Notes under the pieces: model-generated | Told to the model about the DNA's origin: nothing | Databases searched by the model: none | The model's input: only the letters and a program-made list of their open reading frames with translations | Position numbers and translations under genes: made by a program | NCBI GenBank assembly: GCA_013396915.1 | Contig: VWZL01005057.1 | Coordinates: 186,001 to 250,000 of the forward strand | From: Stercorarius parasiticus | Taxonomy: Eukaryota; Chordata; Aves; Charadriiformes; Stercorariidae | Reading direction: 5' to 3' | DNA length: 64,000 nt | Shown: positions 1 through 12,000 of the stretch, piece by piece | Layout: every line of letters starts with the position of its first letter | Position numbering within the stretch: position 1 is the stretch's first letter

Positions 1-387
1 AGTGTCAGGCTCCGCCAGAAAAGGTGAAGGTTGTTTTATGGCTACGCAGATGATTGCCTTGCACTCTGTACTGTCAGTAATGTCCCCTGATTTGCCACGC
101 AGCTTCCTGAAATACATTTTCAGGGATTCCTGATGACTTCCCATGCTGTTCGCACTTTGCCATCTGCTGCCCCAATACCACTGTCACAAGGCATGGGTCT
201 TTTTGGTGAGATGGAGCGAGAAAGTCCTTTTTTGCATTCACTGTCTCCTTTGTTTCTGTCTGCTTCCAAAGCCATGATTTCTCACATTCTGGAGCCTTTC
301 AGAGGGTGTGATACAGAAAATAGCTCCTGCGTCTACAATGGATGCTGCCCAAGTTGCAATGTCATGACAAGCACAACCGGGGTGGGG
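1..387. other. Unique noncoding sequence before the assembly gap
   Basis: I see no gene here. A frame of 127 codons runs across the following gap, so part of it is undetermined bases and it cannot be taken as coding. No repeat family is recognised. Confidence 0.5.
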
Positions 388-405
388 NNNNNNNNNNNNN
401 NNNNN
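388..405. other. Assembly gap (18 N) inside a G-rich run
   Basis: There are 18 consecutive undetermined bases. The left flank ends GGGGTGGGG and the right flank begins TGGGGG, so the missing bases probably belong to a G-rich simple repeat that failed in sequencing or assembly. The true length may differ from 18. Confidence 0.95.
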
Positions 406-3400
406 TGGGGGAGAAAAGAAAAAAAAGCAGGACAAGAGTCCAGGCAAAACCAGGAGATAAATGATGAAGGAAAACCTCTCCCTGTAAGGTTTATCATAAC
501 AGTACTATTTTTCTAATAGAGACAGCTGTATAATGGAAGGTAGCAGTACTTGTAGCAAAAGAGAGTCTTGGGCAACGAAGAGCTGCTAGGAGCAGTGAGA
601 TGGAAAAAGTCAAAGTTACTAATTGAGGAATTTGGAAGATTTCCATGGCTGCAAAAAAGAACTTGCAGCGCATCAAAGAAACACTCCAAAACCTGCCTGC
701 AGTCACTGCAAGCAGCCCCATCTCTATTGGGAGAATGAAGGGGAGGAGCTGTTGCTCATGGCCGTGGGCAGTGTTACTGTTATTGCCCAAGTGCAAATGC
801 TGTCTCTGCTCCTGAGGAGGTGACGTGGGTACCCTCCATGCCCTTTTTACACTGTGATGCCTTATTCTGAGCTGCATTTCACAGCTGCAGCATTGCATGG
901 AGGCCACAGCTCCTTGAAGTTTCTTTGGTATAATGATTAAACTAACATAGACCCCTCCTAACATCTTGACTGAGCTGTTTTTTCAGAGAAAACAATTCTT
1001 CAGTGCTTTGGAGAAATGATCTGCAGATCCCAAAGAAATTCCTCAAAGAGCTTAAAATTCTTTTGAAAATAAATAGGGATTCCAGATCCTAAGTAGCATA
1101 TTAAGCAAGAATGTACTTAAATTTGTTAATTGTGTCATACAGTACTGAAACGCTTGGGAGAATACTGGAGTTTTCCAGCAGTTATTTAAGTCTGCATCCC
1201 TACTGTCCTTTGAAAGCAATTATCAACTTATTTTTCCCCAAACTATTACCATAGTCACAGTTTCCTTGTCATACACTGCTCAGACAAACCTGACACATGA
1301 ATGGAAAGATATTAATCGTTTACAAAGTGGAACATTTTACCCTCAGAACAGCCTACATGCCTGTTGTGCATGAACATATATATTTTAGAGGTATATCAGA
1401 GAAATCGGGGCATCATATGCTACATTATTTCCTATGCCCATTCTATTTAATTCACTAGAAAAAGTATGTCTGAATCTTGTATTTCGGGTGTTAAAGGGAA
1501 AGGTGAAAAACACTGAGCACTTACAGCCATTCTCAGAAATAGTTCAAATAAAATAATTGCCAAAGTGTATGAACAAAGTATTTTCTGACGTACTATTCTT
1601 CCCTCTTTCAAGTATGTTCTGCTTCTTCCCTCACCTGCTGCTCGGGTGCACATTTATCATGCTACATTTTCATCTCAGCTGTTTTATTTCGTGACTGTTA
1701 TATATTTTGTAACTGTAAGATATACAGCAACTTAGAGCAGCTGAGTGGTGCCTGAGAGCAGATTACAGCTGCTTGGCAAAATACCGGCTTTATGATTAAG
1801 ATGTGTACAATCTCTGCGTAAAATTATAAGCTAACAAAAGAACACCTTTGCTCATGAGCATATGGATGTGAACAGCCTTTGGGTGAGGGTGATCGTTTAT
1901 ATGATACTTGCAAATTCCATGAAATAATTTTATAATTAGAATGGCTTTTTCGGCTGGACTTCATTAAATGCAGCAATCTTCAGTACTTTTCTGTGCTCCC
2001 TGCAACAAGCCCCAGTACACAAGTCTGGTGAGCCCGTGAAAAAGACCCCAGCACATTCTGTGCACCTTGCATTGCTCAGAGCTCAGACATCCTCTCTCTT
2101 GTTACAATCTATCAACTCTTGAAGTTTCATCTCTTCCCATTCCCATGCCAATGACAGCGGGAATGGTGAGCCTTTCCCACTTCCCCTGATAACGTCAAGT
2201 TACAGATATCAATCCCACAGATAGCAAACTAGAATTTAAGGGGTTTTTTAGTATACGGGAAAGTTTAATAAACCCATAGCTAAACCATTACATTTTTCAT
2301 ATAACAATGGGATTTTATGTCTAACAGGATGCTTTTCACCTCCTTTCCGGGTTTTCCGTCATTCTCCAAATTAAATGGGACATTACTGTTTAACCTATAG
2401 ATTTATTTTTTTTTTTAATTGAGGACTGCAAGGTACAGGAGGCATCTCTTTTTGTGTATTTTGACAATAGGTGAAAATTTCCTTAAATTTAAAAAAAAAA
2501 TCATTACAACTCCATTACAAATTCAGTACTACTGTGCAAGTATCACTGAATATTTACATAATTTTGCAATATATAATTCTTCCTGCCTTCCAGAAACAAG
2601 CATTTCAAAATCAAGTAGGGAAGAACCCTGAACCAAGTTATCGAGAAATAGCAAACAATTATTTCCCCTATCACAACTGAACATGAAAAGCACATTAATC
2701 TTCTCCTTTGCAAGCAGAGTAACGGACAGTGAACTATTTCCTCTTCTTTGAAAAGCAACCTGTTAAGTAAGACCCTTGATTGGAAACATTTTTAAGTTTT
2801 GACTAACAAGGCTTTTTATCTGTGGAGCTAAGATAAGGATGGGAATCAGTTGAAAACAGTGAATGTAAAGCTTAACACCAGAAAAGAACCATCTTTCTAA
2901 TTAACCCTTACTTACATTCTAACACTGATCATCCACCTCCTATACTCATTTTAAGAGGAAACCTGAAGGGGACAGGGTTTTGCTTGGACTTTCTTGACAA
3001 TGCTGTGGAAGCACACAGGCAGCCCCAGCACCTGCCCAAGGTGTCAAAAGATGTGAGAGGTGTGACTCCTTATACTGAAAAGCCAAGAAAACACGAAAGT
3101 ATGCAGGATTTCTCCACCTCTTCTTCCCAGTGGGCCTTCTGAGGGCTTCAGTCACGCTAAGGATCATGGCACAGCTAAGAAGGTACCCTGGACACACCAG
3201 GGCTACCCCAGTCTTTTGATAACTTTTGGCAAGACCCTGCTGGAGACTACTGCTGCTCTAAGTTGTTGCAGTCCCTGGGAATAAGTCTTAGGTTTTTCAG
3301 GTGAAGGATCAAGCCAAATGCTCTGGTATAAGCCAGAGCAATTAACTATTTTTACATCTCAAATGTAGGCCTTGCCTCTGTTGTTGTATACAGAACATCA

Positions 3401-4761
3401 TTTTTCAGAGGTGCCTAAAACCTGTATGGTTTTTGTGACCAAATGTGTGCTTAGGTGTTTAATGTCTAGGAAAATTTTACAGTGTTGACTTTGATGGTAT
3501 GCAGGTAAGTCTCCACATTGTTGGCTAGAACAGCCTGTCATTGTCAGCAAGAATCACTTGGCATTTGCTGTCCTTATAAGAAGGCTACAATTTATGAAAG
3601 CTATAAAAACTTTTTTCATAATTGTTCAGTTCCCTCACTCTACAGAATGAGATTTTGGCTTTTGTTATGAAGTCATTACTAGGAAAAGAATATATAACAC
3701 CTTCTCCTCTTAAAATAATTGGTAACATAATAACTGTCATTGTTGTGTATGGCAGAAACAGGAGTGACAGCCAAATGGGATTTGCACCTGGAAATTCTCT
3801 CTTGAACATGTTACAGCTACTTCTTTCTTCACAACAGGGGTGAAAAGCATAGTGCAAAAAATGTAGCTGTACGTGTATGCACTGCATAAACCGCAATTTG
3901 CTGAGGATCTTTTCATACTTTGAAGCCCGTAAGTTCTACAACCAATTCTGGTATAGGTCATTTACCTTTTATTGAGGTTATCAGACAGCTAAAGAGAAAA
4001 TGTTTGTTTTGTACTGGAAAACAAGAATTCTGAGATTTATTCCCAAATTATACGTGCCTTGTGTCATTCTGGAAATATACCATTTAATATGCATCTCATT
4101 TTCCTAGCCTGTGAAAAAGATACTGATATTTTTGACTAAGGCTATGGTTAGGATGTGCCTGCAAATGTATTTCAGTTCATTTACGAAATACGTAGTTACT
4201 ATCTGATCACTGAATAAAAGCTCATACATTAAAACAAATAAAAAAATCAATCAAGCTTCTCTAATACAGAAATTGTGAATACATAACATAACCTAAAAAA
4301 AGTAAAAATAAATACTTATCTGGAAATCTAAAACGTTGCTTCTACCGAGAACAACTAGGTTTTCCCTACTGCTTTCAGCTTGTGATGGACTTCTCTTTAG
4401 GATCATAAAGAGCCTCTCATCATTTCAATACATATATACTTCTCAGTTTAGTATTTAGTCCTTTTCAGAGAAGCCATGAACAACTGAATTAAGTATTCAG
4501 GTATTTTAACTTTTCTTCAAAGCCTGAGATAACTAGAGAAAATTAAGAACTAAACACAAGAAAAGTCCATTGACAAAAGTACATTGTGATTATTCTCATA
4601 TACATTGTCTGGGATTATCACCTGAGGAAGTGATATTTTTAAATTATGCTGCTTGCACAGTTTGGAAATATTTCAGAACAACAACAAAAAAGCTTACTTC
4701 TATTACTTTGCTCTGAAGTTTTCACTTAGAAATAAAAGAGCAAGTTCTTGCAATTGCTAAT
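406..4761. other. AT-rich unique noncoding sequence
   Basis: No gene is supported. The largest frame is a minus-strand one of 156 codons at 494-964, overlapped by a plus-strand frame at 623-823. Neither resembles a known protein. The sequence around 1740-2000 is compositionally even, lacks simple repeats and has several ATTA-type homeodomain cores, so it could be a conserved noncoding element, but nothing visible proves this. The remainder shows only short A/T runs. Confidence 0.45.
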
Positions 4762-4866
4762 AAGTTCTGAAACTCAAGAAAAGAAGTCCTGAAAAAAAAA
4801 AGTCCTGAAACACAAGAGAAAAACACAAAAAAAAGACACAAAAAAAGCCCACAAAAAAAAGACACC
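4762..4866. repeat. A-rich cryptic tandem repeat
   Basis: Three related copies of AGTYCTGAAA occur at about 4762, 4785 and 4801. The 20-base segments starting at 4762 and 4801 match at 17 of 20 positions. They are followed by three loose units of the form ACACAAAAAAA up to about 4866. The pattern looks like slippage-driven expansion of an A-rich seed and not like a dispersed repeat family. Confidence 0.6.
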
Positions 4867-6025
4867 AACCCAAAACATTCAGCGTTTCCTGAGACCAAAC
4901 CCTAAATTGACTTGTTATGCTCTACTATGGTGCATATTTTGCTGTTAAATTAATTACTACATTTGGTGCAGTTTCATTATAGCAGCAACAATTTAATACC
5001 CTGTAGTGGCAATTCTAAATAGAAAATTAAATTATACATTTGCTTTAGTTCAAGCTATGAAAACTATCTATATAAACAACAACATGAAATCTTTTTGAAT
5101 AATAGATTTACATGGATAAGATTTTTTTTACACTACGTGAAGGTAGTGTGAAGGTAGGAGAGGGAAGGAGAAAAATCATACACTATAGATACTGAACCTG
5201 ATAGGTAAAGTACTGTCCAAGGGCAACTGTATGACCCAGAATGATTAAGGAAATGAAGCGCCATAGAGGAAAGACTCAAAACGGTTACTGACTGATTACT
5301 TCAGAGATGAGATTTATTACCTTAGATAGATTTAAGAGAGCTGTGTTGAAAACATACAAAATAATGAGTGGTGGCATGGGGAATGTGTTGTGAACTTTCT
5401 CACCAAGCAAAGACCAGGGGAATGAGCAAAGGCACAGGGCCGGGGCACACACAGGCACCTGATATGCCTGTGGGACCCTCAGCTCTGCAGCCACAGCACT
5501 GGGCACAGGGTTGGTAACCCCAAAAAATGTAATGCCTGAAGGACACAGCCTTCTCATGCTGCACGGTTTCTTACACCTTCCTCAAACATTCATATGTGCT
5601 AGATGCATCCTCGTGGAGACAAGATGCTGCACTTTATGACAAGAAGTTTGATTCAGTATGATCATTCCCATCTAATGACAGATAAAAGCAGTGAGAATAT
5701 GACTCTTCTATATGAGACAAGAAATGGAATGACTTTAAACTTGCCATAGCGTGGAGCGATACAGATAACACAGCCAGGCAGTCCTCAGGCTCTCCCCAAA
5801 CCTTGCTGTGTAGAGGCCACCCACCACTCCCAGGTGGTGGGGCTGCTTTTCATTTCACTGCATCCTTGACTGTACTCATGTTTGCAGGGCAATGGCAGGG
5901 ACTTGTGGGCACATCTCCGCTGAACCATTTCCACAACCACCAGTGTCTGCACTAACATCAATAGTGTCCAGATATTTTAAAAATAGGAGACCTCATCAAA
6001 AGTCAGGAAAGGATTTTATTTTATG
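4867..6025. other. Unique noncoding sequence, possible ancient LINE scrap
   Basis: No gene is supported. Around 5330-5390 the text ACAAAATAATGAGTGGTGG followed by CATGGGG loosely recalls a stretch found in old amniote CR1/L3-type LINEs. The similarity is short and I give it little weight. A minus-strand frame of 90 codons (5285-5557) has no recognisable features. Confidence 0.3.
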
Positions 6026-6041
6026 AAAAAAAAAAAAAAAA
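6026..6041 (+). repeat. A16 homopolymer
   Basis: A run of 16 consecutive A. No retrotransposed body is recognisable upstream of it, so it is listed only as a simple repeat. Confidence 0.9.
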
Positions 6042-6089
6042 TCCTTCAGGTGGCTTATAACCCACAGAATGAGATAAAGCTCAGATTCT

Positions 6090-6500
6090 GCAGTTGGAGC
6101 TTTTATCCAGCTTAACAGAAATTACTAAGAGCATATCCCAGGGAGCCAAAATGTTGTTATTTAGCTTGGTATGATTTCTAATGCAAAAACATAAACAAAG
6201 CGACCTTTTTAACAATTGATCATGCAATAAAAGCAGCAAGTATGCTCATGGTAATACTTTCCTGGCATCATGCTACGATGTTTACAATGATCTTCTTCCA
6301 GCTCTTCCAAATCGCTCTCAAAATGAGGCTAACAGATACCCTGGCAGGTTAATAGGACAGCTCTGCTTTCAGATGCTCATGCCAAACAGGTCATCCATGG
6401 ATATTAACGGCTAAGAACAGCGCTATTAGATTAAATTGCATATTTACCAGAAACACATTAAACATCTTGCCCTTAGTAACAGGTTTTTTGCTTTTAAAGA
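6090..6500. promoter_or_regulatory. Candidate conserved noncoding element (enhancer-like)
   Basis: The stretch lacks simple repeats, has even base composition and is dense in transcription-factor-like words. These include a forkhead core TAAACA at 6192-6197, an octamer/HOX-PBX-like run TGATCATGCAATAAAA from 6218, and several ATTA/TTAA cores toward 6430-6480. This texture is typical of vertebrate developmental enhancers in gene deserts. The call rests on appearance only; no alignment was possible. Confidence 0.25.
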
Positions 6501-8185
6501 CAATTAGTTTGTAAACTATTTATGGGAACTCAGAGACTGAAGTCAAAGAGGTTGTTCGGCTGCCTGTGAGCTTGTCTTTTCCTGTGTTTAGTTCTGAGAA
6601 TTTGATTAAGGACAATGACTAAAGTTACAGGAATAAGACATTTCCCTCCACTATCTAGACATATAGATTTTTAAGGACAGAAGGCAGCATCATATTACCT
6701 CATCTAACACCTCCTAAACACACCTTAAAGAACACTAGTCTGAACCTGAACTGTACTTTTAAACAAAACATCATCTCCTGTCATTCAGGGTGGAAATCAT
6801 GGAAGAAATTACTCTGCTGTACAAAAGCAGAGGGACTACCAGGAAGAGCAGGAGACGCAGCAGTTGCAGGAGTCCTCAGCTCAGCAGGATGGAGCGCTCC
6901 ACCTCTCTAGCAGATATGGGGAGGCCAAAAGGAGACCACCTACCTTAACACCACAGTGCCGTGCAGTTGTGACAGAGCACTGCAGGGTACCAGGATGTAA
7001 ACATTCAGAGATTAAAATAACAAGCCAGAACCACAGCTCCTTTTCTGCAGAAGTCCAAAAGAGGCACCAGCCACGTCTGTCAGAACGTACCATCTTGAGT
7101 TTTGACTGAATCAAGTGCTTTTCACACAATTTTAATTGAATTACTCTTTCTGATGAAAGATGTTAATTCAAAAACAAAGGAGGAAGACAACAGAGCTTGT
7201 AGCTTGCATGGGGATGCAAGACAGTAACAGCCAGAATACATTTTGAAGACAGGACTAGATAGCAAAGGCATGCTATTTGGAGACCAGAAGTTACGGATTT
7301 TTTTGATCACAGGACATCTCCCCTCTTTCTAATGCATGAGAGAGCATGTGAGCAATGCGTGATCTTTTTCTTTTTTCTTTTCCTTTAATGGCAAGCATCC
7401 CTCCTCCACAAGCTGGCAGGTGTGCTAACATGCAGACAGGACACTTACAGGAAGGCTGACAGGCAGAGGGAGAGCCTCCCCAGTGTTACCAAGCTTTTCA
7501 CATACAGTCTGAAAAACTGGGAAAAAAATGAAAAAGAGTCATAGGTGAGGAAAAATCTAGGCACCAACTCCAATAAAAAACTGTCTGTTTTCACACCTTA
7601 GATCTCTTCAAGACAATACTGAAGAAGAAATTAACTTCGGGTGACTCAACCACCTGCCTAAGTGCTGCTCTACATAATAGCTGTTCTGCCCGACGTGGGC
7701 AGCAGTTCAAAAAATAACAGACAAATGGTTTGGTGTCCATAAATACAAAGAGCTGATGCTATTATTTCAGAAGTGCTTGCATCCCCTTGCCCATCACAGT
7801 GTAAAACATCACAAATAAAAGACATTTTGCCCTCAAGAAACAAACTTTTTTTAAAAAAAAATCTGAATTTGTCACAGGCAATTTATTTAGAACTGCTGAA
7901 AGAAAAGCTATGTGGGAAAGACAGTGAATGATCTTGTTAAGAGCCTCTGGAAAAGTACTGGAAGATGCTCTTGTCTGCTCAAAAGAAAATTCTCATCAGG
8001 TGCAAGTTTACTTCCCAAAAAGTCAAGCTGAAAGCTTATCGGATTGGCAACGGATTACCTTACTTACAGCCATGTAAGTAATTTAGTGACACTGTGCTGA
8101 AATAAGATAAGACTGGGAGTAATTAGATACTTATTTAACAGACAAAACAGCAGAATACTGTACGGAACACAGACTTTCCACCATC
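6501..8185. other. Unique noncoding sequence
   Basis: No gene is supported. Two overlapping frames of about 80 codons on opposite strands (6864-7109 and 6881-7129) show no recognisable protein. No repeat family is identified. Confidence 0.45.
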
Positions 8186-8213
8186 TGCTGCAGGCCCTTT
8201 AAAGGTCGTCTAG
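8186..8213 (-). mobile_element. Possible short CR1 3'-end fragment
   Basis: The sequence GCCCTTTAAAGGTCGTCTAG and the bases around it match the reverse complement of the avian CR1 3' end at roughly 22 of 28 positions, judged from memory of the family. The match does not continue convincingly on either side. It may be a very old remnant or chance similarity. Confidence 0.25.
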
Positions 8214-9073
8214 ATCACCTCAAGTGCACTTGTGCCTGGTAAGCTTAATTAAGAGCTCAGCGTAGAGTTTCACAAAGAAACAAATCACTAATCCTCCAGT
8301 CAAAAACAGGCAAATACATATGTGTTTATCTTAATACTTTGCAAAGCTATTCTCGACCGGAGGATTTTGCCTTATTATGATGGTGCAAAAGCTTGTAGGG
8401 GCTCACTGGAAGATGCCGGTGTATTATCTCACTGTTCAGATACCAAAAGACAAAAAAAAAAAAAATCAAGTCAGCACTACAAGGTCTCAGTTAATATTTC
8501 TGGAATCTCTTCTCTTTAAGAGAAAAAAGGTTGCTGATTTCTAATAACATTTACTTGATTCCTGTAAGATCTGGACTGACACTATGCTGAAAGAAACCGT
8601 GTTCCCATTCTGTGTTTTTAATGCCAGCTTAGCACATTTTGCTAATTCAGTTACTTCTGACCTTCAGCAGCCGTTCCTTCCTACACCAAGAACAGGGTGC
8701 AAACTATTAAACCAAACCAATAAAATGCCTGCCTTCCATCTTGACAGCCTCATAGTAAAGTACAGAAGTATTTGCCAGCCTTGGGAAGTGGAGTCAAATT
8801 CTTGCGTTCAAAACAGAAGTGAACCATTTTTGATTTGGCCAAGCCTGAAGAAAAGTCTATTTACCCAGCTGTAGAGCAAAGACTTTTGGACATACAGTAC
8901 AGGGCCAGACTTACTCCTATTATAGTATAGCTCATGAGGCACTTTGGTTGTGGACTGTATGTTCCGCACCTGTGAAAACTCAGTACAGCAAACCTGCTGG
9001 ACCTTAGCCCTTCTGAAGTAAGCATCATAAATATGTCTCTTTTGAAGGATATCTTTGTCTCATGATGCACAAA
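8214..9073. other. Unique noncoding sequence with A14 run
   Basis: No gene is supported. An A14 run lies at 8452-8465. A 96-codon plus-strand frame (8584-8874) has no recognisable domain. Confidence 0.4.
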
Positions 9074-9091
9074 GGGGGGGGGTGAGGGGGG
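9074..9091 (+). repeat. G-rich run
   Basis: Nine consecutive G (9074-9082), then TGA, then six G (9086-9091). It falls just short of a canonical four-tract G-quadruplex, though a bulged or two-molecule structure is possible. Confidence 0.8.
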
Positions 9092-12000
9092 AAAGGTACA
9101 AATCTGTGCTTTGTGGCACCAGCAGCACAGCTCCCACTGGTGGCAATGGTGAAAGACATCTGAGAAAACTGGAAAACACTGGTGTTATGGAAAGTATGTT
9201 TTAATCTCACCACACCCACCAAAGAAAATATCATTATCTATCATTTTCATCTGATACTTTCTTCTCTTCTTTTTCCATTTATCCTTCCATTGGACTTGCC
9301 ATTTAGGTTCTACTAGTGCCAGTCAAGCTATTCTGACGTCCCTCCCTGCAATACACCTAACTGATGAAGGAATTATTTGACAACTTTTTCAGTAAATGTA
9401 GAGCTCAGGCCCTCATATACTGTGTGAAATATGAATGTGTTTGACATATTTTGTTATTATCACTTCAATCACTAACAGAAGCAAAGAAAAATAAATCAAA
9501 ACCAAAACCGAAGTGACTTAATTCTTCACAATAGCCCAATTTCTGTAAGTTACTCTGTATTGATTCACATCTCTTGCCTAAAAACCACAGGCAGAATCAA
9601 GAACACACGTGCTGTATGCAGCTGAACAGAGTAACATACCTAGAAGTGAAAAATCCACATCCATCTGCCTCAAACAGAAGGGAAAACCACTTAAATATCC
9701 TGGAATCATTTGTCTGCTTTGTTCAGTCGTAAGAAAGTTCTTCCAACTTCTCTCCTTCTAGAGTGTCAGAAGTGTTCAAGTACCCTTCTTAAAACTTAAA
9801 ATAATTTTTAAGAATCTTGCTAGAATGTATGACATTTTAAAGTACTCAAGTTTTTCAAAGTTACAGCATGGCAATATTAAAATATAAGCCATTAAAAATG
9901 CAAAAGCAAGCAAAAGGTACCAGTGCAATGTTTTCAGTAGAGATGAATATCCTTAATAAGTGTAAATCTAACATCTAACATTATTCCTTTAGATCTTCCT
10001 TGGCTTTAGAGCAAACATTAAATTATGCTTGGGATTGAGCCTGATATAGCTCAAGATCTGTCATAACGACAGGAAGAATAGCTGGTAAATTAAGAAAAAC
10101 AGTTTTTCTGTTGAAGTAGGTAAGTGTTTTGTATCCTAAAGCAATAGCCAGCTCTGAATGAAAAAGCAAAAAAAGCTTTTCTTAACAATGCAAAGTAGGC
10201 AAGTGCAAAAACTGACTGCAACAGCTGTAACGTGTCACACCATCTATAGTTAACAAGTCTAAACTACTTGGTACAGATCTGAGTACATCATGCCACTCTG
10301 AATACTGCCTCACTTGTAAGCACCTCTAAGGCTCATCATGACAACACGACCAATTTATTGCAGAGCTTTTTTCAAGGGAGACAGACCCCCTTCCTACAGG
10401 ACAGTAACACCTGCATGCTCTGTTGGCAGCAAAGACATCAGCAACATGGTCCCTTACTCCTCATGAAATTTCACTTTGTGGGATCATTTCAACACAGGAA
10501 TGTACCACTGTGTCTGAAGTCAACAGACTGGAATTTAACACGTCCATCCAGGAGGCCCAGCAAAACTGGGGGTTTATTCTGTCTCTTGTTTTTATTTTCT
10601 CGTTCTACCTTCAGTTTTGTAACTTGATAAATATTACCCCCACAAACAGTAATCAGCACTTTATTGAAGTGGGGAGAAGGGAATCGGAACTATTTTCTTT
10701 CACTACATATAGTAAGATATGCCTTTAAAAAAAGATCTTTCCGACTTGGTCGAGGTTTTCCTACATCATCCCCAACTGCTTTTACTATATGAGGCTTTAC
10801 AGCTACAAAATGAGCATATTACATGCATTATATATGCTGATTTTTAGACGGTTAAGTGTATTTTATTCTTTGCTGCAGTGTAATACAGAAGCATCCTCTC
10901 CAGAAGAGAGTGTTCCACACCACGGAGAGGCATTAAAAGACAAATTAGTAGTTCATGACATTATCTCTTACATTCACTGTATTAGATACATGTGAACTTA
11001 CCTATGATTTTACTGGGTTTTAAGAGACACCTGCAAGTGCTTTCATACACCGGCTTGTTGTAGACTATAATACTGCTTATGGTTTTAGATGCTTGTTTTA
11101 TTAATGGAAATAGTCAGGCTAATAAAATAAATTTGAAAAGATTTCTGCCTCCTACGGTTCAGGACAGGCTAAGCATCATAGAAATACATACTGTCAGGTT
11201 TCTTTTAGCCTGCTTTTAGAGCTAGACATTTCCCTTTACAACTTGTCTTTATGCCATATTGTTCCAAAAGATGCAGAAAAGCATTGACTCATGTTCTATA
11301 ATATAAAGGATGCAAGCTGTAAATAGTGCAAATGACGAATCAAAACCACAAATCCTTTTGTCAAAACGAAAGTCAAACTGAGGTATCTTAAGAGACAAAA
11401 TTAATCTCTTGCATTAGATGTTAAGCATGGAACCCATATGAAGAAAGGCATGCCAAAATTCTCTTGAAAAAGTCTTTTAACACCAAAGATTTACATATGA
11501 GCACATAACCCTTTGACTTCAGCCAGCAAAACCAGGTTTATCCTCTGTACAAAGCTACCGCCAGCAAAACACTGATTCTCATGTACTCAGGGTGCATGAG
11601 CATGTAAAAACCTGTACTGATAGTGCCTTCTGGCAAAAAGAAACCCTCACACAAAGTTCAGGGAATAACCAGCACCTGTGTATAGGGCAGCTTAAGTGAG
11701 CAGATATCTGAAAAGCTCTGACTCCGAAACTCTGCATTTTATGAAGTGGTTTAGCTTTGTGAGAAAGGGAACAAAACATATACAGGTGTAAGTTAGGAAC
11801 AGTTTGTGGGCCAGATAAGACTCCCCTCCCCTTATCAAAAAAGCTCCAAATGTTCAATTCATTGTCCTTAAACTAAAAATACTGATAGCTATGAAATAAA
11901 TGGGAAAGAACGTTTACAAGACATTCCTCAAAGTAACAAATTAGCATCTGTAGAATATTTTGGAATATACCCCACCTCCTTCAGAGACACTTGTCAAGTT

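Noticed and set aside
494..964. 156-codon minus-strand frame
   Set aside because: No recognisable family, overlaps a plus-strand frame, and its length is within chance expectation for six frames over 64 kb.
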